Positions 16,708 through 25,265 of a DNA stretch of 55,876 nucleotides are shown piece after piece. Below the pieces are notes generated by a model, which searched no databases, had not been told where the DNA came from, and saw only the letters and a program-made list of their open reading frames with translations. Source of the stretch: Chthonomonadales bacterium (lineage in GTDB: Bacteria; Armatimonadota; Chthonomonadetes; Chthonomonadales; CAJBBX01); assembly GCA_013360745.1 (NCBI GenBank), contig JABWBA010000014.1:1-55876 (forward strand), given 5' to 3'. The position numbers and the translations under genes were made by a program. Numbering within the stretch: the first letter of the stretch is position 1; every line of letters starts with the position of its first letter.

Positions 16708-18150
16708 TCAACGAAACGCCGGCGGCCGCACGTCCTTCGGCAGACTCCGGAGGTAGGCGGCATAGTCGTTATAGAGCTGAATCGCTCTTGGATTGCCGTT
16801 CGGCCGCTTGCTGCGCGGTTGCTGCATAAAGCCGAAAAAGGCGTAGGCGGTCAGGACGTCGACATGCCGCTTCTGGATATCGATCTGCTTCCGCACCCGA
16901 TCGATCGAGGGCGGATACGCATGGCCGTAGCCGTGTGCGCCGTCCATCTCCCATATCTCCAGGTCGGTCCACAGGTGCTTGCCGGTGTCCGCGTGGACCG
17001 CGTTGTAGTCTGAGTAGATTCCCTCGAGCGCAGCGATTCGCTTATTCGGATCCCAGGTGTTCACATACGGCATATAGCCCGACCCGACGGCGTCCTGCGG
17101 CGCGATGATGTCGACCTTGCTGGCGCGGATCGTATCTGCGTTCCATATCGGGGTGCCCGCCGGCGCGATGAGGACGGGCTTCTCGGGCGCTAAGCTCTTG
17201 CAGAACTCCGTCACCGGATTGTAGTAATCGGCCGATCGCGCGAGATCGTTCATCTCATGGGTCAGGTACCAGCCGTAGAAGGAGCGATGGTGGCCGTACC
17301 GCTCCCAGAGCTCCCGGGCGACGTCGGTCGCCACCTTGATCGCGGCCCGGTTCCGATCCGCCCAACCCGGTTTCTCGAACTCCCAGAGCAGATGGAGGTC
17401 GCCGCTCCGTCCCAGGCCGAGGAACACCTTCTGTCCCGTCCGGTCCGCCTCCGCCATGATCGGCTCGATCACGTCAACCTCGCAATCGGCCGCCCGGACG
17501 AGCTTCCTCGAATCCCGATCGTAGAACTCGACCTTGCCCGGATAGAAGAACCGACCGTACCACTCCGCGTACGTGAAGATGAGGATCCGCATGCCGAGTC
17601 GGTTCATGGCTCGGACTGCGGATCGGATCTCGTTCTGGACAGCCGCCGGACCCTGAGCGTCCAATCCCTCCGTCGCGCTCAGACCGTCGAGCCATGCGCC
17701 CTGCAGATAGGGCAGCGCGCGGGTGGGGGCAGCGACCACGTCGAGAGGCCACGAACCCGAATAGGTGCGGCCCGCGCCGACGGCCCTGTAGAGCAGACGT
17801 CTGCGACCCGCCTCACCTGCGGTGGGCCACCAGGCCGATGCGAGGGCGGTTCCGCCCGGCGGCACGGTGATCGTCTGTTCGCCGATGAAACGCTCCGGTA
17901 CCCGGCGATCGGCGTGGAACGTCACCCTGTATGATCGGGGCTGATCCGAGGTGTTCCGGAAACCGAGGCGAAGCTCTACCCGAATACGATCGGTTACCGG
18001 CCCCGGAGGGATCACGAGGAATCCTGATGGAGCGCGGGAATCGGAAGCGGACTTCTCGCCCGCAGCGGCGACCGCGAGGCCGATGGTGACGGCAGTCGCC
18101 AACAACGCGGCGGTCAGGATGGCCGGACATCCTCCGGTGCAGGGTCCCAC
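16708..18150 (-). CDS. Exported DUF4434-type TIM-barrel protein, putative glycoside hydrolase
   Basis: The product has 480 residues with GTG start at 18150, nine bases after the stop of the preceding gene; an AGGG lies upstream. A signal peptide is visible (ILTAALLATAVTIGLAVAAAG). Residues about 40-150 form a beta-sandwich; the rest is a TIM barrel with QGAWLDG, MRILIFTYAEWYGRFFYPG, FYGWYLTHEMND (candidate acid/base glutamate) and HLWTDLEIWEMDG (candidate nucleophile) near the end of late strands. This is the DUF4434 pattern, a clan GH-A-like group with no assigned substrate. It is the last gene of a three-gene minus-strand operon and ends 24 bases from the convergent cytochrome fusion gene. 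Confidence 0.8.
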   Translation of the reverse strand: MGPCTGGCPAILTAALLATAVTIGLAVAAAGEKSASDSRAPSGFLVIPPGPVTDRIRVELRLGFRNTSDQPRSYRVTFHADRRVPERFIGEQTITVPPGGTALASAWWPTAGEAGRRRLLYRAVGAGRTYSGSWPLDVVAAPTRALPYLQGAWLDGLSATEGLDAQGPAAVQNEIRSAVRAMNRLGMRILIFTYAEWYGRFFYPGKVEFYDRDSRKLVRAADCEVDVIEPIMAEADRTGQKVFLGLGRSGDLHLLWEFEKPGWADRNRAAIKVATDVARELWERYGHHRSFYGWYLTHEMNDLARSADYYNPVTEFCKSLAPEKPVLIAPAGTPIWNADTIRASKVDIIAPQDAVGSGYMPYVNTWDPNKRIAALEGIYSDYNAVHADTGKHLWTDLEIWEMDGAHGYGHAYPPSIDRVRKQIDIQKRHVDVLTAYAFFGFMQQPRSKRPNGNPRAIQLYNDYAAYLRSLPKDVRPPAFR

Positions 18151-18159
18151 GCGATCGCC

Positions 18160-19284
18160 CTAGATATCGCCGATGCGAGGGAGCAACTCCAGCGTCCAAC
18201 CTAGCATCCACGCGAGGTTCTCCGGCGGCCTCGGTTCCGATTGGCCCGTGACGGGGTGGTAGCCTCCGGTGGTCGTCACATCCGGGGTCAGGTGCGCAAG
18301 CAGCCATTCCGCACCCTTCTGCGCCTTCGGACGGTAGGTTGCGACATCGCGATCGCTCAGGATGCCCGCGTCTCGGGTCCGGAGATACGAGAGGATCGCG
18401 CCCGCGGTCTGGCCGACCCATCGATCGTCCCTGCCCTTCATGCCGCATGCGCCGTCGTCGAACTGGCATGCGTCGAAGTGCCACCGCATCGAAGCGGCGC
18501 ATTTCGCCGCAATGCCCCTTTGCATCCCCTCACGATCGGTGCGAGGATAGAGCGCGGTCAGAAAATCGATGACGCCGACCGACGAAAACCCCCAGCCCAT
18601 CTCGCAGGAGGGCGTTCCGGAAAAATGCTCGATCTGATCCGCGAGCGTCGGCGCCACGACCCAGGTGCCGAGCGTGGGCGACCAGCAGCCCTTGTACGTC
18701 CCCGGTTCCACATCGGTGAGGTAGTAGAGGGCGAGGCCCTCGGCATCGATAAGGACATCGCGCCGTTCGGAGATCGCGTAGTACGCCGTCAATCCGCGGC
18801 CCATATGACAGTTGTCATCCGAGTTCGCGCAGTCCTCGATCCCCTTGTCAGGGACGCCGTAGCCATTCCTGTAGTAGCTTCCATGTCCCCAGCGCCAGAG
18901 CCCGAGCCATTCGTAGAGTGCGGCGGCCTTGCCGTCGAAGCAAGCCTCCTCAGGATGCCGTTGTCGAAAGGCGCCATAGGCCGTCAGGGCCATGCCGTAC
19001 TCGAAGGGGAATGCCTGGTAATCCCATCGCTGGCGTCCGTTCCACGGGTTGCGCATGGCCGCGATGTAGAACGTCGCGTAACGATCGGCCGCATCTCTGT
19101 AACGGAGGTCCCCCGTCGCGTCATAGGCGGAGTACAGGCCGAGCGCAAGGAAGGTCGGACTGTGGTAATGGGTCGAGATGCAGGGATGTTTGGTTACGAA
19201 CGGACACCGCTCCGGGTCGGGGCGGCCATACGCGGTTTGCCATTCGACGAAAGCATCGGCAAGAAGGGCGATCGTATCATGCAT
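18160..19284 (-). CDS. Uncharacterised cytoplasmic protein, helical-barrel glycosidase-like
   Basis: The product has 374 residues. ATG 19284 has GGAG ten bases upstream; no signal peptide. The sequence alternates helices with loops rich in aromatic, Gly, Asp and His residues (HYHSPTFLALGLYSAYDATGDLRYRDAADRYATF, MALTAYGAF, DDNCHMGRGLTAYYAI, MGWGFSSVGVIDFLTALY), the look of (alpha/alpha)6 barrel enzymes such as unsaturated glucuronyl hydrolases or epimerases. I could not place it in a named family. It lies between the DUF3830-BNR fusion and the DUF4434 gene with short gaps of 58 and 9 bases, so it is probably co-transcribed and works on the same substrate. Confidence 0.78.
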   Translation of the reverse strand: MHDTIALLADAFVEWQTAYGRPDPERCPFVTKHPCISTHYHSPTFLALGLYSAYDATGDLRYRDAADRYATFYIAAMRNPWNGRQRWDYQAFPFEYGMALTAYGAFRQRHPEEACFDGKAAALYEWLGLWRWGHGSYYRNGYGVPDKGIEDCANSDDNCHMGRGLTAYYAISERRDVLIDAEGLALYYLTDVEPGTYKGCWSPTLGTWVVAPTLADQIEHFSGTPSCEMGWGFSSVGVIDFLTALYPRTDREGMQRGIAAKCAASMRWHFDACQFDDGACGMKGRDDRWVGQTAGAILSYLRTRDAGILSDRDVATYRPKAQKGAEWLLAHLTPDVTTTGGYHPVTGQSEPRPPENLAWMLGWTLELLPRIGDI

Positions 19285-19342
19285 GGTCGAGGTTCTCCAT
19301 TGTGGGCAGGTCGTGGCACTAGACGACTGCGCCGCCGGGTCA

Positions 19343-20380
19343 TCAAGCGCGGCCCGTTGGCAGTGGGATGATCAGGAGCGTATCCGGTGTGCGCGCCCCG
19401 ACGGCATGGGCGGCGCAGCAGAGGCGGTTCGGGCCGAGCGATAGAAGGATGGGATGGGCGAGGCCGTGGATCGTCGCGTTCGCGAACGGGTGGATCGGTC
19501 GCAAGTCGGTGACGCTCGAGCCGCAGGCGAACGAGAGGCCGGACTCATCGTCATAGGCAAGGGCCACAACGCCGTTGCCGAGCGCCAGAAGCGACGGTTT
19601 CGTTCCCCGTAGGCCGGTGGGCCGTGCCGAGCTCCAGGTGGCGCCGCCATCATGGCTGAAACTGACGACCAGTTCGTTCGTGCCTCCGACCGATAGAACC
19701 GCGGCTAACCCGTCTTCCACCAGGGCCAGATCGGCGCTGCCGATGGTCCAGCCTCCACCGACGACCTCGCCGCTGAGGAACCACGACCCGTTCGGATACC
19801 GTCGTCTCAGCAGTCGGCAGCCCCCTGTGGCCGCATCGGGCGCCAGCCGGACGGCCCCGTCGCCGGTAACGACCTCGTGCGCCGTGATCGGGGCTTCGTT
19901 GGCCGGGTCGTAATAGGGCACGACCACGGCGTCTCGTTCGTCGGAGGCGGATTCCGCGAGGAGGCAGGTTACGCCGGAGCGGCGCATCGCCCGGGATCGG
20001 CGGAAGAACGCCTCCGTATCGCCGGTGAACCGGGCGAAAAGGCTAACAGGCGCGGGCCCCTCGTGCATGGACGGGCGGGCATCCTGATCATAAAACCAGC
20101 AGATCTCCGAAAACGCCTGCACAACGCCGTAGGCGCTGCCCGCGGCGAACCACGTATAGCCCACATCGCCCGGACGAACCTCCGCCGTGGCGTTTTCCGG
20201 CGGTACGCAGACAAGCTCCGGGAGAATCACTACCCCCTCGCTGCCGGAATAGGACGCATGGTGGCAAACGCTTGCGACGGGCAACGCCGCTGTGATCGCC
20301 CGGCAGGTCTCAGGCGCTTCGTTCTCTCGCAGCATTGCGATCGCGGTCTCGCCCGTATGGAGGAAGGTGAAGCGAATCAT
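19343..20380 (-). CDS. DUF3830 cyclophilin-like domain fused to a BNR/sialidase-like domain
   Basis: The product has 345 residues from ATG 20380 (MIRFTFLHTGETAIAML). There is no ribosome site, but a -10-like TATTCT ends seven bases before the ATG, so a leaderless mRNA is plausible. Residues 1 to about 145 match the DUF3830 cyclophilin-like pattern (SYSGSEGVVILPE, PENATAEVRPGDVGYTWF, WFYDQDARP...FARFTGD). From about 160 on there is a different, beta-rich part with an Asp-box (SHDGGATW) and related blade-like repeats (SADLALVEDGLAAVLSVGGTNELVVSF, PSLLALGNGVVALAYDDES), as in BNR/sialidase propellers, though only about three blades fit. No signal peptide. The role is unknown; the operon suggests glycan catabolism. 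It is first in the minus-strand operon and divergent from the permease gene. Confidence 0.78.
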   Translation of the reverse strand: MIRFTFLHTGETAIAMLRENEAPETCRAITAALPVASVCHHASYSGSEGVVILPELVCVPPENATAEVRPGDVGYTWFAAGSAYGVVQAFSEICWFYDQDARPSMHEGPAPVSLFARFTGDTEAFFRRSRAMRRSGVTCLLAESASDERDAVVVPYYDPANEAPITAHEVVTGDGAVRLAPDAATGGCRLLRRRYPNGSWFLSGEVVGGGWTIGSADLALVEDGLAAVLSVGGTNELVVSFSHDGGATWSSARPTGLRGTKPSLLALGNGVVALAYDDESGLSFACGSSVTDLRPIHPFANATIHGLAHPILLSLGPNRLCCAAHAVGARTPDTLLIIPLPTGRA

Positions 20381-20387
20381 GTTGCTA

Positions 20388-20393
20388 AGAATA
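20388..20393 (-). promoter_or_regulatory. -10-like box, predicted leaderless start of DUF3830-BNR gene
   Basis: On the minus strand TATTCT is followed by seven bases and the ATG at 20380, with no Shine-Dalgarno sequence. A TTGTCA lies 21 bases upstream, on the same bases as the plus-strand TTGACA, which is longer than ideal spacing. Low confidence. Confidence 0.35.
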
Positions 20394-20413
20394 GGATTTT
20401 GCCCGTCAGGTCC

Positions 20414-20442
20414 TTGACAACGGGCAACATGTAGCATAACAT
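20414..20442 (+). promoter_or_regulatory. Sigma70-type promoter driving the DUF6785 permease operon
   Basis: A perfect TTGACA (20414-20419) and TAACAT (20437-20442, four of six) are spaced by 17 bases. Transcription would begin near 20449, just before the inverted repeat at 20457-20470. The surrounding stretch is AT-richer than its neighbourhood. It faces the permease start at 20487. Confidence 0.65.
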
Positions 20443-20456
20443 AAAGCTCTGCGGAA

Positions 20457-20470
20457 TGCAAGCGTTTGCA
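20457..20470. promoter_or_regulatory. LacI-family-like operator
   Basis: TGCAAGCGTTTGCA is a near-perfect palindrome with the central CG and flanking TGCAA/TTGCA half-sites typical of LacI/GalR-family (and CcpA cre) operators. It sits about 8-21 bases downstream of the predicted transcription start of the permease operon, a position where a bound repressor would block transcription. No LacI gene is in the window, so the regulator would be encoded elsewhere. Its effect on the divergent DUF3830 gene is unclear. Confidence 0.6.
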
Positions 20471-20486
20471 TGAACGATCGGACCCA

Positions 20487-22523
20487 ATGATAGAGCTAGA
20501 TACGAACCAATCCCGTCGCGACCACCCTCAACCAACCGGCCCTGCCAAACCCATGATGCCGGTTGAGCAGCGGCTCACCATCGGACGAATCCTCGCCGCG
20601 CTGGCGGTCGGCCTGATCCTGATGGGCATGACCAGCCTGGCCATCCGATATACCGAGATGGTCACTGGGCGATATGTCAGCCATGGCGTCCCGCCACTGC
20701 CCGCCTTCGCCTCGTTGCTCTTACTCAGCCTGCTCCGTCCCGTGCTGAGGAAGTACGCCCCGCGGCTCGCGATGACGAACGTCCAGATGCTGATGATCTA
20801 TACCATGGTCGCCGTATCCACGGTCATCAGCAGCCCATACGAGATCCGGGCATTTCTGCCCCATCTGGTGTCCATGCAGTACCAGGGGCGGACGGACCCG
20901 GCGATGGCGGAGTACGCGCGGCACCTGCCGACCTGGCTCGCTCCGCGTGATCCCGCCGTTATCGAGGCCTACTATGAGGGCGCACCGGGCAAGCCCTTCC
21001 CGTGGCGGTTCTGGATCGGCCCGTTATTCTGGTGGTACACGTTCCTCAGTGCGCTCTTTATCGGGGCGTTCAGCATCGTCACACTGGTGAAAAAGCGTTG
21101 GATCCAGGAGGAGCGGCTTACGTTTCCGCTGCTCGCGGTGCCCCTTGCAGTTACCTCGGACGACTGGCGCAGCTACGGTTCTGCGGCGAGCCGCCGAACG
21201 ATCTTTATGCTCGGCTTCGGTGTCGCGGCGGCCTATAACGGGATCAACATCCTCCACACGGTCTATCCGCCTGCGCCTTCGATCAGTTTCTTCATCCCAC
21301 TGCAACAGTACTTTGTCGATCGGCCCTGGACGCCCTTCGGCTCCGCGTTCATCATCTTCTTCCTCGAGGCGATCGGCATCGGCTATTTCGTGCCGCTTGA
21401 GATCACCTTCTCGATATGGTTCTTCTACTTGCTCAACCGAATCTTCGCCGTGGCGGGCACCGCCATGGGTTACGATACGCCTGGCTTCCCCTTCACGCAG
21501 GAGCAATCGGCCGGCGGCTACATCGCGATGGGGCTCGTGCTGCTGTGGGGGCTCCGGACGACGCTCCGCAAGAGCCTGAAGCGGGCGTTCAGTCGGATCC
21601 CTCGCGGATCCGAGGCGGCGGACGAGCGCTGGGCGTGGATCGGTCTCATCGCATCGGCCCTCTTTGTCGTCGGATTCCTGACGGCAGCCGGTATGGCGAT
21701 CTGGATGACCCTGGGTTTCTTCGGCATTTTGCTGATCTTCGTGATCGTCGTGGCGCGGATTCGCGGAGAGACCGGCGTGCCTCTCGGGTTCGTCTATCCG
21801 TACGGCATGCCCCGGGAGATGCTCCTCAACATCGTCGGCATTCCTCAGACGATTGCATGGGGCGGAACCGGCTCGTTCGTCCTCCTGTCGAGTCTGTCCT
21901 GGCTGTCGCGCCACCATTTCGTTCAGGAGCACGCGGCGTATCAGCTCGATGGCGCGAGGATCGCCCACGATACGCGAACCCCCTATCGGACGCTGGTTCT
22001 CTTCGTCGGGATCGCGTTCGCTGTGGGGCTTGTCGCCGCCTTCTGGATCCATCTGAACGCCTACTATTCCATCGGCAGCAACATGGCGGGCGGCGGGGGC
22101 GGTTCCGGAGAGTTCCGAGCCATGGTTGCGGGCCAGGAGTATCAGCAGATGGCCTCGAGGCTCGCGGCCCCGCCGCTCCGGAGCATCCCCAAACTCGTAG
22201 CCAACGGTGGCGGTTTCCTCGTGGTTCTCGCGTTGAGCGTGGCCCGCTCCTACTTCCTGAAGTTGCCGCTCCATCCGCTGGGCTTTGTCATCGCGACGGC
22301 CTACGGCGAATCCCTCAACGCCTGGTTCGCGATCTTCATGGCCTGGCTGCTGAAGGCGCTGATCCTCCGGTTCGGCGGGTTGCCCCTGTACCGCAGGGGG
22401 ATCCCGTTCTTTCTCGGGCTCACCATCGGGCATTTCCTCCTCGCGGGCGTGGTGTGGCCGATCCTGAGCCTGTTCATCGCCCCGGAGGCGAGCCAGTCCT
22501 ACCCGATCTACTTCGCGGGATAG
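20487..22523 (+). CDS. DUF6785/DUF6784-type polytopic membrane protein (OPT-like permease)
   Basis: The product has 678 residues from ATG 20487; TTG 20466 and ATG 20553 are in-frame alternatives, and 20466 would lie inside the operator. At least a dozen hydrophobic segments are visible, beginning with ILAALAVGLILMGMTSLAI and LPAFASLLLLSLLRPVL. Conserved blocks include NVQMLMIYTMVAVSTVISS, KKRWIQEERLTFPLLAVPLAV, ARIRGETGVPLGFVYPYG and a C-terminal GFVIATAYGESLNAWFAIFMAW, as in the DUF6785/DUF6784 proteins seen in Armatimonadota and Planctomycetota, distantly like OPT transporters. The likely role is uptake of an oligosaccharide or glycan-derived compound; the substrate is not known. It is the first gene of a plus-strand group under the LacI-like operator. 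The paralogue is at 43000-44898. Confidence 0.85.
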   Translation: MIELDTNQSRRDHPQPTGPAKPMMPVEQRLTIGRILAALAVGLILMGMTSLAIRYTEMVTGRYVSHGVPPLPAFASLLLLSLLRPVLRKYAPRLAMTNVQMLMIYTMVAVSTVISSPYEIRAFLPHLVSMQYQGRTDPAMAEYARHLPTWLAPRDPAVIEAYYEGAPGKPFPWRFWIGPLFWWYTFLSALFIGAFSIVTLVKKRWIQEERLTFPLLAVPLAVTSDDWRSYGSAASRRTIFMLGFGVAAAYNGINILHTVYPPAPSISFFIPLQQYFVDRPWTPFGSAFIIFFLEAIGIGYFVPLEITFSIWFFYLLNRIFAVAGTAMGYDTPGFPFTQEQSAGGYIAMGLVLLWGLRTTLRKSLKRAFSRIPRGSEAADERWAWIGLIASALFVVGFLTAAGMAIWMTLGFFGILLIFVIVVARIRGETGVPLGFVYPYGMPREMLLNIVGIPQTIAWGGTGSFVLLSSLSWLSRHHFVQEHAAYQLDGARIAHDTRTPYRTLVLFVGIAFAVGLVAAFWIHLNAYYSIGSNMAGGGGGSGEFRAMVAGQEYQQMASRLAAPPLRSIPKLVANGGGFLVVLALSVARSYFLKLPLHPLGFVIATAYGESLNAWFAIFMAWLLKALILRFGGLPLYRRGIPFFLGLTIGHFLLAGVVWPILSLFIAPEASQSYPIYFAG

Positions 22524-22562
22524 TCCGATCGGTCGGAGCGCCGATGGTTGGACCGATCGGAC
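22523..22562 (+). terminator. Hairpin after the permease gene
   Basis: A perfect 12-base inverted repeat (arms 22523-22534 and 22551-22562, loop 16 bases) begins at the last base of the permease stop codon. It has no U-tract. It could end or attenuate the transcript before the next gene, or set different levels of permease and hydrolase. Confidence 0.55.
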
Positions 22563-22622
22563 CTCTGCGCGGCCTGGTGACCAATAGGCTCGGGCAGGAT
22601 CGCGCGGCAGGAATCGCGAACG

Positions 22623-25163
22623 ATGGTTGCGAGTTCGCCGATGTCCATGCCCGCCTTCCGATTGATGACCGTGGTTGCGCTGATCGCCCTGCGGGCGGTC
22701 TCCGCGGTTGCACTGCCGCGCGGGGTGGAGGTCCGATCTGCGGCTGGTCTGACGGTCTACTCCGGAGACTCGGCGACGGCAGCCTTCCTGATCGTCAATC
22801 ACGAGACCGCCCCTCGGACCGTGACGCTGACGTTGACCTGTGATCGGGGAACGGTCACGCCGCAGCGGCAATCGGTGGATCTCGACGCACAGGGCTGGAG
22901 GCCGATTCTCGTGCACGCGACGCTGGAGGAGGCCGCCGGCCAAGCTCGGATCACGGCATCGGTCGGCGCCTCCAGCGCCTCCATTGATCTCGTGCGGGGA
23001 ATCGACCTCACCCGCCTGACATGGAAACAGCTGTTCGTCCCGCCGACTGAGGAGGACACCGCCTATGCCGCACCGTCCCTGGACGATCGCGGATGGATGG
23101 ACCTGCATATCCCTGCGCTGTGGAATGACAACCGTGCCGCATGGTGTCGCGTCGGCGTTCGGATTCCCGCCGCATGGAAGGGGATGCCCCTTCGGGTTGA
23201 GCTCCGGGCGGTGGACGACAACGACATTACCTTCGTCAACGGGAAGGCGATCGGACGCACCAACGGATGGGATACGCCCCGGTCCTACACGGTCCCGCAG
23301 GAGGTCGTCCGCTGGGGAGAGGTGAACACGATCGCGGTTCGCGTGGATAACCCCACCTTTGGAGGAGGCATCCATCGCGCACCGGTTCTGCTCATCGCTG
23401 GGAATGAGGCAGAGCCGGTCGGTAACGAGAAGGAACCGCCCGTCGCAGGCGTGGCGCGGCCAGCCCCGGGCGTCATCGGTCAGCCGCGCCCGCTCCGCCC
23501 GCTCCATGTGGATCGGGGCGTGCTCCGCTATCCCGAAGGGTCGGAGGTGGCCCTGTGGGGCGTAAACATCTACCCGCAGAGCTGGCATCAGTTCGAGAAC
23601 ATGCGCCGTCTGAAGCTCAACATCAAGAACACCCTGATGACCGATCTCGACCATCTGCAGCAGATGGGCGTAGAGGCGATTCGGATGCATATCTTCGATC
23701 GGGAGATCACCGACGGCGAGGGGCGCATCCTGGAGAACGAGCATCTGGATATCCTCGATTTCCTCGTGTCCGAATGCACTCGGCGCGGTCTGTATCTCTA
23801 TCTAACCCCGATCGCCTGGTGGGGCGGCCCGAACGAGAATCCTGCCTCGTTCTCGGCCCAGACGAGCAAGCCCGGTATGGTGTTTGTCCCGTCCAGCGTT
23901 AGGGCCGCGGCCCACTATCTGACGGCGTTCCTCAACCGGAGGAATCCGTATACGAACCGGGCCTACAGGGATGAACCGTCCCTTTGCGTCCTGGAGGTGA
24001 TGAACGAACCGGCCTATTTCCTGTATGGAGACATCGAAGGGTCCGGCTATCCTCCTCAGGGGGAGTCCGAGGCCGTTCTGGCTCGCGATCGGGCCGAGTT
24101 CCGACGCCAGTGGTTGCAATGGTGCGCCGCGATGGGCGCCGAACCCGAACCCGGCCTGTTCTCGCTCTTTCGGTACGATCAAATGCGCCGCTACATCCGG
24201 GCGATGGTGGGTGCGATCCGTGCTGCCGGCGCTCGACAGCCCATCGCCCTTTCGTTCTTCGGTTCGAATGGCGACGATATCGTCCAGGCGATCGCCGATT
24301 CCGAATGTGACGCCGTGACGGTCAGCGCCTATCCGGGAGGATGGGAGAGGGTCAATGACGGCCACAACCTGATGCGCCACGCGGCCCCTATGGTCCTGGA
24401 TGCCCGCTTCAACGACAAGGCACGACTGGCTTATGAGTTCGACACACCCGCAACCAACACGAGCTGCTATCTCTTCCCCGCCTTGGCTGCGCATTTCCGG
24501 GCCGGTGACGTGCAAATCGCCTGTCAGTTTCAGTACGACAGCAGCGGTACCGCACGCTGGAACCTCGACTGGGAGCCGCACTGGTTGAACTGGCTGTACA
24601 CCCCTGCCAAAGCGGTGAGCTACATGATCGGCGGCGAGACCTTTCGTCATACCCCGCGAGGCGTACGGTATGACGTGGGTACGTGGGAATCCCCGGCCCG
24701 TGAGCTGCGAATCGGCGCCATGGCCACGTCGTTCACTGCCAATAACGGAGTGTTCATCACGAACGATACGGCGCTCTATGCCCGCTCTCTTAGCTGGGAG
24801 AAGGGCGGATGGATGCCGTCGAGGCTCCCTGTCGATCCTCGGCGCATCGTGGGGACCGGATCATCACCCTGGGTCGACTACGGCGGTCTGGGCGCCTACG
24901 TGCTCACGCGAACCTCGGCGCACCGGATGCGGCTTCTGCTCAACCCGGACGCCCGGCTGGTTGGCAACTCCATCGCCGGCGGGCTCTCCGCGCCGGTCGC
25001 GGAGCTGGAGAGCCGACCCCACCTATTCCGCTTGAGCTTGCCGGGCTGGCAGGCGGCGGAGTGTCGGCCCGCGCTCGGCGGCCAACCGATACCGCGCACC
25101 TCGGGCGGGTGGCTTCTGATGCCGGGGGAATATGAGATCACCAGAAAGGCGCCGAAGTCCTGA
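22623..25163 (+). CDS. Exported clan GH-A glycoside hydrolase (GH5/GH2-like) with N-terminal beta-sandwich
   Basis: The product has 846 residues. ATG 22623 has AGGAA nine bases upstream; a signal peptide follows (FRLMTVVALIALRAVSAVA). Residues about 30-120 form an Ig-like fold, about 120-260 a jelly-roll sugar-binding-like domain (LRVELRAVDDNDITFVNGKAIG, EVNTIAVRVDNPTFGGG), and about 290-700 the TIM barrel. Catalytic residues expected for retaining clan GH-A enzymes are seen: acid/base E462 after Asn (EVMNEPAYF) and nucleophile E605 (LAYEFDTP). WGVNIYPQSWHQFENMRRLK and MGVEAIRMHI are typical early-strand motifs. It resembles mannanase or beta-galactosidase-like GH5/GH2/GH42 relatives, but I cannot fix the family. 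It is 99 bases after the permease, which supports joint hydrolysis and uptake. Confidence 0.83.
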   Translation: MVASSPMSMPAFRLMTVVALIALRAVSAVALPRGVEVRSAAGLTVYSGDSATAAFLIVNHETAPRTVTLTLTCDRGTVTPQRQSVDLDAQGWRPILVHATLEEAAGQARITASVGASSASIDLVRGIDLTRLTWKQLFVPPTEEDTAYAAPSLDDRGWMDLHIPALWNDNRAAWCRVGVRIPAAWKGMPLRVELRAVDDNDITFVNGKAIGRTNGWDTPRSYTVPQEVVRWGEVNTIAVRVDNPTFGGGIHRAPVLLIAGNEAEPVGNEKEPPVAGVARPAPGVIGQPRPLRPLHVDRGVLRYPEGSEVALWGVNIYPQSWHQFENMRRLKLNIKNTLMTDLDHLQQMGVEAIRMHIFDREITDGEGRILENEHLDILDFLVSECTRRGLYLYLTPIAWWGGPNENPASFSAQTSKPGMVFVPSSVRAAAHYLTAFLNRRNPYTNRAYRDEPSLCVLEVMNEPAYFLYGDIEGSGYPPQGESEAVLARDRAEFRRQWLQWCAAMGAEPEPGLFSLFRYDQMRRYIRAMVGAIRAAGARQPIALSFFGSNGDDIVQAIADSECDAVTVSAYPGGWERVNDGHNLMRHAAPMVLDARFNDKARLAYEFDTPATNTSCYLFPALAAHFRAGDVQIACQFQYDSSGTARWNLDWEPHWLNWLYTPAKAVSYMIGGETFRHTPRGVRYDVGTWESPARELRIGAMATSFTANNGVFITNDTALYARSLSWEKGGWMPSRLPVDPRRIVGTGSSPWVDYGGLGAYVLTRTSAHRMRLLLNPDARLVGNSIAGGLSAPVAELESRPHLFRLSLPGWQAAECRPALGGQPIPRTSGGWLLMPGEYEITRKAPKS

Positions 25164-25265
25164 CCACCGCCTGTCCTGTATCTTGATCGTCCGAACATCC
25201 GAAGCGCGGCTCCTGATACTGTGTTTCTTCGATATCATAGGGAGGATGCCGTAGGGGAGCGTTCG

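Noticed and set aside
21024-23744. 906-codon open frame on the minus strand
   Set aside because: It is antisense to the permease and the GH-A hydrolase, is dominated by Arg/Asp/Gly/Pro/His-rich low-complexity sequence, and has no recognisable domain. It arises from GC-rich third positions of the real genes.
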